Source: a virus. From it: a stretch of DNA of 20,625 bases. The notes below the pieces were generated by a model. It had not been told where the DNA came from. It saw nothing but the letters and a program-made list of their open reading frames with translations, and did not search any database. The translations under genes were made by a program, and so were the position numbers. Location: the IMG/VR virus record IMGVR_UViG_3300025508_003105, positions 1 to 20,625 of that record. One strand, written 5' to 3'. This document shows, one piece after another, positions 14,401 through 20,625 of this stretch. How positions within the stretch are numbered: position 1 is the first letter of the stretch; every line of letters starts with the position of its first letter.

Positions 14401-15278
14401 ATGAATACAAATGTAAAGGTGGGTAATCCTAACCCAACAGCAACTCTTGCTATCAATAAAGGCAGGGTAAAAATCTATAACAATAAGTCAGAAACTCCGA
14501 CTTACTACCTTAAAAAAGGTCAAGAATTCCAAATTGAAGTCTTTAATACAACAACCGATACGGTATTGGCTAAAATCAAATTGAATAATAAACTTATTTC
14601 ACAAAGTGGTTTGGTATTAAAACCAGGTCAGAGAGTATTCTTAGATAGGTTTTTTGATATAGACAAAAAATTTAAATTTGATACATACGAAGTGTCAGGT
14701 GGTGATGAAGTAAAACAAGCAATTATAGATAATGGCGATGTTGAAGTTTTATTTTATAGAGAGGAACAACCATATATTAACCTCAACACGTTTAATAATA
14801 CGTATGGTGGTTCATTTGGTGGGCCAGTTCACACTGATAACACTATGTTTTTTAGTGATATGGCATCAACAGGTGGTTATGTACATGATTCAGTGACAAA
14901 CACAAATAACATAACATTTACGACAACAGGTAGTGTTGAGTTAGGTACTACCACATCAAACGCATCATTAGATGTTTTAAAGTCAAGTAGTGTCAAAAAA
15001 AAATCTCTAGTTAAAAAAATTAAATCTAATAATATTGAAACTGGTAGGGTTGAGCAAGGTGCTACTTCAAATCAAAAATTCGATACTGTGAGTCTTGATT
15101 TCCAATCAAACCCATTTCACAGGGTTTCTTATAAGTTATTACCAAATTCACAAAAAAATGTGGAAACACAAGATTTACCCAAATCTTATTGTACTCAATG
15201 TGGTGCTAAAGCGAAAGCGAAAGATAACTTCTGTTCAAAATGTGGTAAAAAAATATAAATAATATTAATTACGTTATA
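14300..15278. repeat. 15-bp inverted repeat flanking the zinc-ribbon gene
   Basis: TATAACGTAATTAAT at 14300-14314 is the exact reverse complement of 15264-15278. One copy lies just after the promoter-like octamer, the other between the stop codon and the terminator of the same gene. They could pair in the mRNA or be two copies of a protein site. By base composition one or two such repeats could occur by chance in 20 kb, so the placement is what makes it noteworthy. Confidence 0.6.
14401..15258 (+). CDS. Phage protein with beta-rich N-terminus and C-terminal zinc ribbon
   Basis: A 285-residue protein with three parts. Residues 1-122 form a beta-rich domain (GRVKIYNNKSETPTYYLKKG, then GLVLKPGQRVFLDRFFD, then FKFDTYEV) of a type I recall from virion-associated proteins of large marine phages. 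Residues 125-255 are a Ser/Thr/Asn-rich linker, including a basic patch (SSVKKKSLVKKIKSN). The C-terminus is a zinc ribbon with Cys264, Cys267, Cys278 and Cys281 (CTQCG, ten residues, then CSKCGKKI). The gene ends the virion block and is followed by a strong terminator, so it is likely abundant late product. A capsid or tail surface protein whose zinc ribbon binds a partner is one reading; the function is unknown. Confidence 0.75.
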   Translation: MNTNVKVGNPNPTATLAINKGRVKIYNNKSETPTYYLKKGQEFQIEVFNTTTDTVLAKIKLNNKLISQSGLVLKPGQRVFLDRFFDIDKKFKFDTYEVSGGDEVKQAIIDNGDVEVLFYREEQPYINLNTFNNTYGGSFGGPVHTDNTMFFSDMASTGGYVHDSVTNTNNITFTTTGSVELGTTTSNASLDVLKSSSVKKKSLVKKIKSNNIETGRVEQGATSNQKFDTVSLDFQSNPFHRVSYKLLPNSQKNVETQDLPKSYCTQCGAKAKAKDNFCSKCGKKI

Positions 15279-15282
15279 ATTT

Positions 15283-15314
15283 AAAGGGGGGAATTTGTTT
15301 TTCCCCTTTTTTTT
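15283..15314 (+). terminator. Strong intrinsic terminator after the virion block
   Basis: AAAGGGGGGAA (15283-15293) pairs with TTCCCCTTTTT (15301-15311), including two G-U pairs, around a 7-nt loop, and the T-run continues to 15314. The GC-rich core in an AT-rich genome makes it the clearest terminator in the window. Confidence 0.85.
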
Positions 15315-15329
15315 GTGTATTATTGTATC

Positions 15330-16406
15330 ATGAATAAAACGATATTAATTACTGGTGGAGCTGGATTTATAGGTTCACACGTTGTGAATTACTTCACAGA
15401 TAAATACCCTGAAACCCATTTTATTGTAATTGACTCTTTAACATACGCATCTAATTTAAAAAATATTATGCAAGTAGAAGGTAGTTCCGTAGGGTGGAAA
15501 CCAAACATGACTTTCTGGAACACTGATATTAGAAACGTTGATTCTCTTCAAACATTATTCAAAAGTCATAACATTGATGGAATTATTCACTTAGCAGCTG
15601 AATCTCATGTTGATAATTCTATTAAAGACCCAAATATTTTTGTGGAAACAAATGTTATTGGTACTCTTAACCTATTAAATGTTGCTAAAGAATTCTGGGG
15701 TGAAGGTTCTGAAAATAGGTTCCATCACGTATCAACAGATGAAGTTTATGGTGATTTAACGCTTGACGAACAACCTTTCGTGGAAACGACACCTTATGAC
15801 CCAAGTTCACCTTATTCAGCCTCTAAAGCAGCCTCAGACCATTTTGTAAGGGCATATGGTAGAACTTATGGGATGAATATTACAATTTCTAATTGTTCTA
15901 ACAATTATGGGCCTCACCAACACGCTGAAAAGTTAATCCCAGTTGTTATTAAAAAATTAATGCATGGTGAGAAGATACCAGTTTATGGTAAGGGTGAGAA
16001 TGTAAGGGATTGGTTATGGGTTGGCGACCATGTAACGGCAATTGATGAAATATTCCATAATGGTAAAAAAGGTCACACTTATAATGTAGGTGGTGATAAT
16101 GAATTAACCAATATAGAATTAATATATAAAATATGTGAATTATTCAATAATTTATATAAAAATGTTGAATCACCGATAGTAAATTTACCTGATTTTCCAA
16201 TAAAGTTTGTTACAGATAGAAAAGGTCATGATTTGAGATATGCAGTTAATTCAAATAAATTACAAACAAATCTTAATTGGAAACCTGAAAAGAAAATTTA
16301 CGATGGTTTATTAGAAACAATTGAATATTATGTTAGAACTAAAATAGTTAACGGTAAATTAGAATATGAAAATAGAACAATTAACACTGGCCGAAGTAAC
16401 CCTTGA
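15330..16406 (+). CDS. rfbB: dTDP-glucose 4,6-dehydratase
   Basis: A 358-residue extended short-chain dehydrogenase (RmlB/RfbB) that turns dTDP-glucose into dTDP-4-keto-6-deoxyglucose, the precursor of dTDP-rhamnose and many deoxy and amino sugars. Diagnostic features are ITGGAGFIGSHV at 6-17 (NAD site), HVSTDEVYGDL in the middle, SPYSASKAASDHF with the Tyr-x3-Lys pair, NCSNNYGPHQHAEKLIP, and GENVRDWLWVGDH. Length fits the family. The ATG at 15330 gives the usual short N-terminus; a GTG 15 bp earlier lies in the T-run of the terminator. RmlA, RmlC and RmlD are not in the window, so the phage may divert a host pathway or encode them elsewhere. A possible host-type promoter overlaps the terminator (TTTG 15294-15297, 20 bp, TATTATTG 15318-15325). 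Confidence 0.94.
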   Translation: MNKTILITGGAGFIGSHVVNYFTDKYPETHFIVIDSLTYASNLKNIMQVEGSSVGWKPNMTFWNTDIRNVDSLQTLFKSHNIDGIIHLAAESHVDNSIKDPNIFVETNVIGTLNLLNVAKEFWGEGSENRFHHVSTDEVYGDLTLDEQPFVETTPYDPSSPYSASKAASDHFVRAYGRTYGMNITISNCSNNYGPHQHAEKLIPVVIKKLMHGEKIPVYGKGENVRDWLWVGDHVTAIDEIFHNGKKGHTYNVGGDNELTNIELIYKICELFNNLYKNVESPIVNLPDFPIKFVTDRKGHDLRYAVNSNKLQTNLNWKPEKKIYDGLLETIEYYVRTKIVNGKLEYENRTINTGRSNP

Positions 16407-16521
16407 ATTAAAAAGGGCTAAATTTTGGGTTGAAGATACACCAATCCGCAAGTCATTAGACTTGATTAATAAAATGGAGACTATAAAATTAAAATTAATA
16501 AATAAAAGTTTGGATATATGA
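16366..16521 (+). CDS. 51-residue helical protein overlapping the end of rfbB
   Basis: An ATG at 16366, in a different frame from rfbB, opens a 51-codon frame that overlaps the last 41 bp of rfbB and ends at TGA 16519-16521. The product (MKIEQLTLAEVTLELKRAKF, then WVEDTPIRKS, then a second helix) is charged and looks like a helical hairpin, unlike random AT-rich translation. The frame uses the otherwise empty space before the helicase. Overlapping starts are common in this genome. It may be a small regulator, but nothing is recognised. Confidence 0.6.
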   Translation: MKIEQLTLAEVTLELKRAKFWVEDTPIRKSLDLINKMETIKLKLINKSLDI

Positions 16522-16540
16522 AATGTTATTTTTATATTTG
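16509..16540 (+). promoter_or_regulatory. Bacteroidota-type promoter before the helicase gene
   Basis: TTTG (16509-16512), 20 bp, then TATATTTG (16533-16540) match the -33 TTTG and -7 TAnnTTTG consensus of Bacteroidota housekeeping promoters. Transcription would begin near 16545, giving a leader of about 25 nt before the ATG at 16571. Confidence 0.5.
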
Positions 16541-16570
16541 TATCATTTTAAAACAACAAAATATAATAAT

Positions 16571-18019
16571 ATGAAAAGAAATTTAGTGCTTAGAGGGTAT
16601 CAAGAAGGCGCAGTAGACCACATTATGAAAACACCAGTATGTGTTTTAGCAATAGCACCCAATGGTGGTAAAACAGAAATATCTATTAAAGTTATTGATA
16701 GATATCTACAAAAAAACCCAAACGCCAAAATCTTAGTGTTACCTCACTCAACTAATGTGTTGAAAGATAATTATTATGATAGATTAGAAGAAACTAAAGT
16801 CAATTTCACATATTCAAAAGAATTTGACCCTAATAGTAGTGTCCACATATCACTACCAAATAGTGAGAAAAAAATCACAGGTAAATATGATTTTGTAATA
16901 GTTGATGAAGCTCATGAAAATTATTTTGCAACAAGAGAACAAAGACTTATCAAGAATATAAACCCAAGTAAACAACTATTGTTAACTGGAACACCCTCTA
17001 TTTTTATTAGGAAGGGTGGGTTTGATATATTTTTTATTGCAGCAAATCAAATTCCAGAAATATACTCAGCTAAATTAAATCTTGAATTGGTGGCATCCAA
17101 CTATAAATGGTTAGGTAATTACACCAATGACCACGAAGTTAAAAAAAGTTTCATGTTTAATGTTGATGATACACGAAAAACACTTGAAGCGGTAATGGAC
17201 AAATTATTACAAAGACTTCAAACTAAATTTACACCAGTACAATTTAATCACCCATCATGGGTAACTAAATTTAAAAATTGGGCGTTTACTTATGACCAAA
17301 TTGGTAAAACAATGATTGCATGTAAAACTATTTCACAAGCTAACACAGTTTATGATATTTTAAAAAATGAACATAATATGAATGTAGGGTTATCTCATTC
17401 ATTAAATGATACTGAAAGTAGTATAATTAATGATTTTAAAGCTGGTGAGTATAATGTGTTGGTTGTTGTTAATAGAGGTCGATTAGGGTTTAGTGATGTG
17501 AATTTAATGAACCTTATTGATATGACAGGTACACATAATCCAGATATTATATTTCAAATGTTCTGTCGAGTTCTTAGAGGTACACCAGACATGACAAAAT
17601 ACTATATGAAGGTTACACCTAAAGAATTACATAACATGTCATTAACACACCTCTCAGTATGCGCTGGGTTGATGTTAACAGATATTAAATTCTTAAAAAT
17701 ATACAACGGTAGAAATTTTAATGATATCCAAATCCCAATAATTAGAGGTAATAGACCATCACCAACTGTTGGGTCAACAAGTGGAAGTGGTGGTACAAGA
17801 CCTAACCCAGTTACTAGAAATATTTTACCAGAATTTACTTACAATGTTGTAGATACAATGAAAAGTGTGCTTCATGATGCTGAAAACATTGCCAGTATTT
17901 ATAAAATGACCACTATTGGTCACGTTAAATACACATTAGGTCATTCTAAACAAAGACCCAAATTAACATTTGAAGATATAGTAGAAAGTTGTCGAGGTAA
18001 TTTATCGTTAGTGGAGTAA
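16571..18019 (+). CDS. uvsW: UvsW-like superfamily 2 DNA helicase
   Basis: A 482-residue SF2 helicase resembling T4 UvsW, which unwinds branched DNA and R-loops during recombination-dependent replication. Seen motifs are a Q-motif-like RGYQEGAVDHI near the N-terminus, Walker A APNGGKTE at 29-36, a VDEAHE DEAH box at 111-116, LTGTPS (motif III) at 138-143, a motif V-like NRGRLGFSDVN at 301-311 and motif VI QMFCRVLRG at 329-337. The Walker A loop reads GGKT, one residue shorter than the usual GxGKT. A Gly/Ser/Pro linker (about 401-418) precedes a short C-terminal domain. The start at 16571 fits the family; an upstream in-frame ATG at 16523 would add 16 unrelated residues inside the promoter. 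Confidence 0.83.
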   Translation: MKRNLVLRGYQEGAVDHIMKTPVCVLAIAPNGGKTEISIKVIDRYLQKNPNAKILVLPHSTNVLKDNYYDRLEETKVNFTYSKEFDPNSSVHISLPNSEKKITGKYDFVIVDEAHENYFATREQRLIKNINPSKQLLLTGTPSIFIRKGGFDIFFIAANQIPEIYSAKLNLELVASNYKWLGNYTNDHEVKKSFMFNVDDTRKTLEAVMDKLLQRLQTKFTPVQFNHPSWVTKFKNWAFTYDQIGKTMIACKTISQANTVYDILKNEHNMNVGLSHSLNDTESSIINDFKAGEYNVLVVVNRGRLGFSDVNLMNLIDMTGTHNPDIIFQMFCRVLRGTPDMTKYYMKVTPKELHNMSLTHLSVCAGLMLTDIKFLKIYNGRNFNDIQIPIIRGNRPSPTVGSTSGSGGTRPNPVTRNILPEFTYNVVDTMKSVLHDAENIASIYKMTTIGHVKYTLGHSKQRPKLTFEDIVESCRGNLSLVE

Positions 18020-18023
18020 TAAT

Positions 18024-18785
18024 ATGCCTGAAAAAACTCCATATAATTCAATTAAAGAATGGCGAGTTAGTAATAAAAAAGCCTATAAAGATGCTGAATC
18101 ACAAGGTTATATTAATAGATTATGTGAAATATTTGGGTGGTCTGAATATGTGAAAGAAAGGGGTAATGGGCATTGGAATCTAAATCGATGTGTTGAATCT
18201 GCAAAAGGTTTAACTAAAAAAAAATGGAGAGAAAAATTTAATTCAGCATATCAAGCAGCACATAGAAAAGGTTGGATGGGTGAATGTAATAAAGTTTTAA
18301 TACATAATACTAATCCAACTGGGTTAGTTAGAAGTGAAAAAGAAAGTCATTTAATAGCATTAAAATATAGTACACTTAGAGATTTTAGAGAAAATGAACC
18401 AATTACTTATAGTCACGCATCTTATCATGGTTGGTTACCCAAAATAACATCACACTTAATTAGGGAAACAAATAAAACTAAAACTTACACTAAAGAAGAA
18501 TGTATAAATTCAGCTAAAAAATTTAAATATAGAAGTCAATGGGCTAAAAATGAAGTGACGTATTATAATTATGCAAGAAATAATGGTTGGTTAGATGAAT
18601 GTTGTCAACATATGAATAGAAAATCTAAATGGGAAGATTCAAATATTTGGATTGAAAAAATAACTTTCATAGATTCTAAAAAATATAAAACCGAAGAAGA
18701 ATGGAAAAAAAAATCCATAGGTTCTTATATGACAGCTCAAAAATTAGGGATTATGGATGAATGTACTAAACATATGAAATTATGA
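18024..18785 (+). CDS. Modular repeat protein 1 (header plus four ~50-residue repeats)
   Basis: A 253-residue basic protein built almost wholly of one module. A header of about 45 residues (EKTPYNSIKEWRVSNKKAY, ending in LCEIFGW) is followed by four diverged copies, each with a Trp near the start, an A-K-K-(Y/F) helix, a (E/Q)W or (D/F) pair, an SY/YY...A pair and a closing G-W-(L/M)-x-E-C-x2-(H) motif (for example NGWLDECCQHM). As I recall, similar modules occur in marine phage proteins, some carrying GIY-YIG endonuclease domains; here no nuclease motif is present. The high Lys/Arg content suits nucleic-acid binding. The stop overlaps the next start by ATGA. The repeats are more diverged than in the second gene. 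Function is inference. Confidence 0.8.
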   Translation: MPEKTPYNSIKEWRVSNKKAYKDAESQGYINRLCEIFGWSEYVKERGNGHWNLNRCVESAKGLTKKKWREKFNSAYQAAHRKGWMGECNKVLIHNTNPTGLVRSEKESHLIALKYSTLRDFRENEPITYSHASYHGWLPKITSHLIRETNKTKTYTKEECINSAKKFKYRSQWAKNEVTYYNYARNNGWLDECCQHMNRKSKWEDSNIWIEKITFIDSKKYKTEEEWKKKSIGSYMTAQKLGIMDECTKHMKL

Positions 18786-19561
18786 AAGAAAAATCACCAT
18801 ATAAATCACTAGGTGAGTGGCGAAAAGCTAACCCAAAAGAATATAAAAAAGCTTATTCTAAAGGTTGGTTAGATGAAATATGTGGTAAGTTTAGTTGGAT
18901 TAAAATTTCAAAAAAAATTAACGCTAATGGTTATTGGAATATTAAAGAGAGGGTCTTAAATGAATCTAAAAAATATAAAACTAGAAGTGAATGGCAAAAA
19001 AATTCTTCTGGTTCATATAATTCAGCTAGAAAAAATGGTTGGTTAGACGAATGTACTGAACATATGAAAAGATTTAATAAACCAAATAAATATTGGGTTA
19101 AAAAAAAATGTATCACCGAAGCTAAAAAATACAAAACTAGAAGTGAATGGGCTAAAAATTCTTCTGGCTCATATAATTCAGCTAAAATAAATGGTTGGTT
19201 AGATGAATGTACTAAACATATGATTGAGGTATTAAAACCGAAAGGTTATTGGACTAAAGAATTATGTTTGGTTGAAGCTAAAAAATATAAAACTAGAAAT
19301 GAATGGCAAAAAAATAGCCAAACTTCATATAATAAATCAAGAATGAATGGTTGGTATGATGAATGTATACTTCATATGGAAATTAAAAAAATACCATCTA
19401 CTTATTGGACTAAAGAATTATGTTTGGTTGAAGCTAAAAAATATAATAGTAAATCTAAATGGAAAAAAAATAATTCATCTTCTTATAACTCAGCTAGAAT
19501 TAACGGTTGGTTTAATGAATGTACTAAACATATGAAACGTGGTAGAAAAATCTCAATATAA
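18782..19561 (+). CDS. Modular repeat protein 2 (header plus four near-identical repeats)
   Basis: A 259-residue, strongly basic paralogue of its upstream neighbour. The header (EKSPYKSLGEWRKANPKEY ... GWLDEICGKFSW) is followed by four repeats whose YW pairs lie at residues 51, 104, 156 and 208, giving a period of 52-53 residues. A typical module contains EAKKYKTRSEW, a KNSSGSYNSA helix and NGWLDECTKHM. The Cys before the EAKKY helix and the C-x2-H at the end recur and might bind metal, though some copies lose them. No catalytic residues or nuclease motif are visible. Start is coupled to the upstream stop, and a paralogue starts within its last 23 bp. Confidence 0.82.
   Translation: MKEKSPYKSLGEWRKANPKEYKKAYSKGWLDEICGKFSWIKISKKINANGYWNIKERVLNESKKYKTRSEWQKNSSGSYNSARKNGWLDECTEHMKRFNKPNKYWVKKKCITEAKKYKTRSEWAKNSSGSYNSAKINGWLDECTKHMIEVLKPKGYWTKELCLVEAKKYKTRNEWQKNSQTSYNKSRMNGWYDECILHMEIKKIPSTYWTKELCLVEAKKYNSKSKWKKNNSSSYNSARINGWFNECTKHMKRGRKISI
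18932..19534 (+). repeat. Tandem ~156-bp coding repeats inside the second repeat gene
   Basis: Four in-frame copies, spaced 159, 156 and 156 bp. Parts are still identical at DNA level: the 45 bases at 19246-19290 recur exactly at 19402-19446. This points to recent unequal duplication or gene conversion between modules. Confidence 0.9.
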
Positions 19562-20625
19562 ATCCCTAGCCGAATGGAGAAAATCAGATTTATCATCATA
19601 TAATGCTGCTAGGAAACAAGGGTTTCTAAAAGAAATATGTGATTTATTTGGTTGGAAATTAATACCAAAAAAAATCTTCTGGACCAAAGAAAAGTGTGTA
19701 GTTGAAGCTAAAAAAAATGAAACTAGGCTTGAATGGAGAAAAAATAGTTATGGTTCATATGATTCTGCTAAAAGAAAAGGTTGGTTACCTGAAATATGTG
19801 ATTTATGTAATTGGGAAGAACCAAAAAAAATATATTGTAGAAAACCTAATGGTTATTGGGGTGTATTAGAGAATTGTATGATAGAAGCGAAGAAACACAA
19901 CACTCTAACTAAATGGCGTAAAGCTAATCTCCCTTCCTATGAGGGGGCAAAAAACAATGGACACCTTAATGAATGTACTAAACATATGACAATACCTAAA
20001 ATAGGTGTTAAATATTGGACATTAGAGCGTTGTAAAGAGGATGCGTTAAAACATAGTGGTAGGTGGGAATGGCAAAAATCTAAAGGTGGTTACAATGTAG
20101 CGAAAACTAAAGGTTGGTTAGATATTTGTTGTGAGCATATGCCACAAAGAAAAAAATGGACATATGAAGAGGTTAAAAAAATAGCATTAAAATATGAATA
20201 CGCTTCTGATTGGGAACATGCTGACCCCTTATCATACTCAATAGCATCAACTAATGGTTGGTATGAAGACTTAACCGCACATATGGGTAGGAAAATAAAA
20301 AAATTAGGTTACTGGAATAATAAGGAACTTTGTAAAAAAATTATCGCAACATGCAATAGTAAGGAAGAAGTTAAGAAACATCACGGTGTATTTAACTCAA
20401 TTAGAAGAAATGGGTGGTATAAGGAGTTAACAGCGCATTTTAAACCAGCTACTGGTTTTTGGAATAAAGAAACATTATTAGAAGAGGCCAATAAGTATGA
20501 AACAATTAAGGATTTTAAGGATAATTCAAATGGTGCATACCAAACAGCTATTAAACTTGATTGTAAGGATTACGTGACACAAAATTTAATCAGTAATTTA
20601 TGCAAACCTAAAGGTTATTGGACAA
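19539..20625 (+). CDS. Modular repeat protein 3, 3' truncated, GTG start
   Basis: An open frame of at least 362 codons with no stop up to the window edge. The start is a GTG at 19539, overlapping the second repeat gene by 23 bp. The choice is supported by alignment with the start of gene 2: GTG/ATG, then x-E-K-S-x-Y-K-S-L-x-E-W-R-K in both, codon by codon. A TGA at 19533-19535 closes the frame upstream. After the header (ending KEICDLFGW) come six modules and the first residues of a seventh (GYWT at the edge). Later modules are diverged (NGWYEDLTAHM, NGWYKELTAHF), and the second module contains HLNECTKHM. It is the longest of the three and its C-terminus, where a nuclease domain would be expected in known relatives, is outside the window. 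Confidence 0.75.
   Translation, partial: MVEKSQYKSLAEWRKSDLSSYNAARKQGFLKEICDLFGWKLIPKKIFWTKEKCVVEAKKNETRLEWRKNSYGSYDSAKRKGWLPEICDLCNWEEPKKIYCRKPNGYWGVLENCMIEAKKHNTLTKWRKANLPSYEGAKNNGHLNECTKHMTIPKIGVKYWTLERCKEDALKHSGRWEWQKSKGGYNVAKTKGWLDICCEHMPQRKKWTYEEVKKIALKYEYASDWEHADPLSYSIASTNGWYEDLTAHMGRKIKKLGYWNNKELCKKIIATCNSKEEVKKHHGVFNSIRRNGWYKELTAHFKPATGFWNKETLLEEANKYETIKDFKDNSNGAYQTAIKLDCKDYVTQNLISNLCKPKGYWT

Noticed and set aside
15315-15329. GTG start for dTDP-glucose dehydratase
   Set aside because: It begins just past the terminator T-run; the ATG at 15330 places the first strand of the Rossmann fold as usual.
16523-16570. Longer helicase start
   Set aside because: The 16 extra residues come from promoter-like AT sequence and do not resemble the family; the ATG at 16571 fits.
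19347-19535. 62-codon + strand frame inside repeat gene 2
   Set aside because: It is an out-of-frame shadow of the repeats; the product lacks the module pattern, and its TGA is what closes the frame before gene 3.
18900-20600. Regular repeats as a CRISPR array
   Set aside because: The period is about 156 bp, the repeats are protein coding in one frame and there are no unique spacers between identical short repeats.

Overview
The window looks like part of a large, AT-rich, T4-like tailed phage genome. All recognisable genes are on the + strand, packed with short gaps or 1-23 bp overlaps. The phage assignment rests on a gp55-like late sigma factor, a gp5-like baseplate spike (OB-fold plus beta-rich tail), a PhoH-family ATPase, a UvsW-like SF2 helicase and several genes that look like virion components. 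The host is probably Bacteroidota. I see no Shine-Dalgarno-like sequences before starts, only A-rich leaders. One intergenic region also holds a TTTG-N20-TAnnTTTG pair, the promoter form known from Bacteroides and Flavobacterium. The host call is an inference; no host gene is present.

Layout. (1) 1-3960, a sugar and surface-modification cassette: the tail of an upstream gene, an SGNH hydrolase, a GT10 (fucosyltransferase-like) enzyme, a DUF1796-type putative cysteine peptidase, a very short DegT-type aminotransferase and GDP-mannose 4,6-dehydratase. (2) 4021-6766: a conserved hypothetical protein, PhoH behind two hairpins, a HAD-like protein that has lost its catalytic residues, and a small acidic protein. 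(3) 6768-8646: a GT-B and a GT-A glycosyltransferase. (4) 8653-15258: the gp55-like sigma factor, then a virion/baseplate block of seven genes, one of them a 56-codon gene. The block ends with a zinc-ribbon-tailed protein and a strong terminator. (5) 15330-18019: dTDP-glucose 4,6-dehydratase, an overlapping 51-codon small gene, and the UvsW-like helicase. (6) 18024-20625: three head-to-tail paralogous genes made almost entirely of a ~50-residue repeat; the third runs off the window.

How it fits together. Gmd and RmlB make the 4-keto-6-deoxy intermediates of GDP-mannose and dTDP-glucose. The glycosyltransferases, SGNH hydrolase and aminotransferase would use or edit such sugars, either on virion proteins or on host surface glycans. 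The gp55-like factor probably reads a phage late promoter. A candidate is the 13-bp motif TATTTATAATAAA, which occurs three times in the window, twice before one virion-block gene and once before another. The repeat-protein array at the right end is the least explained part. I recall similar modules in marine phage proteins, sometimes fused to GIY-YIG endonucleases, but the two complete genes here carry no nuclease domain.
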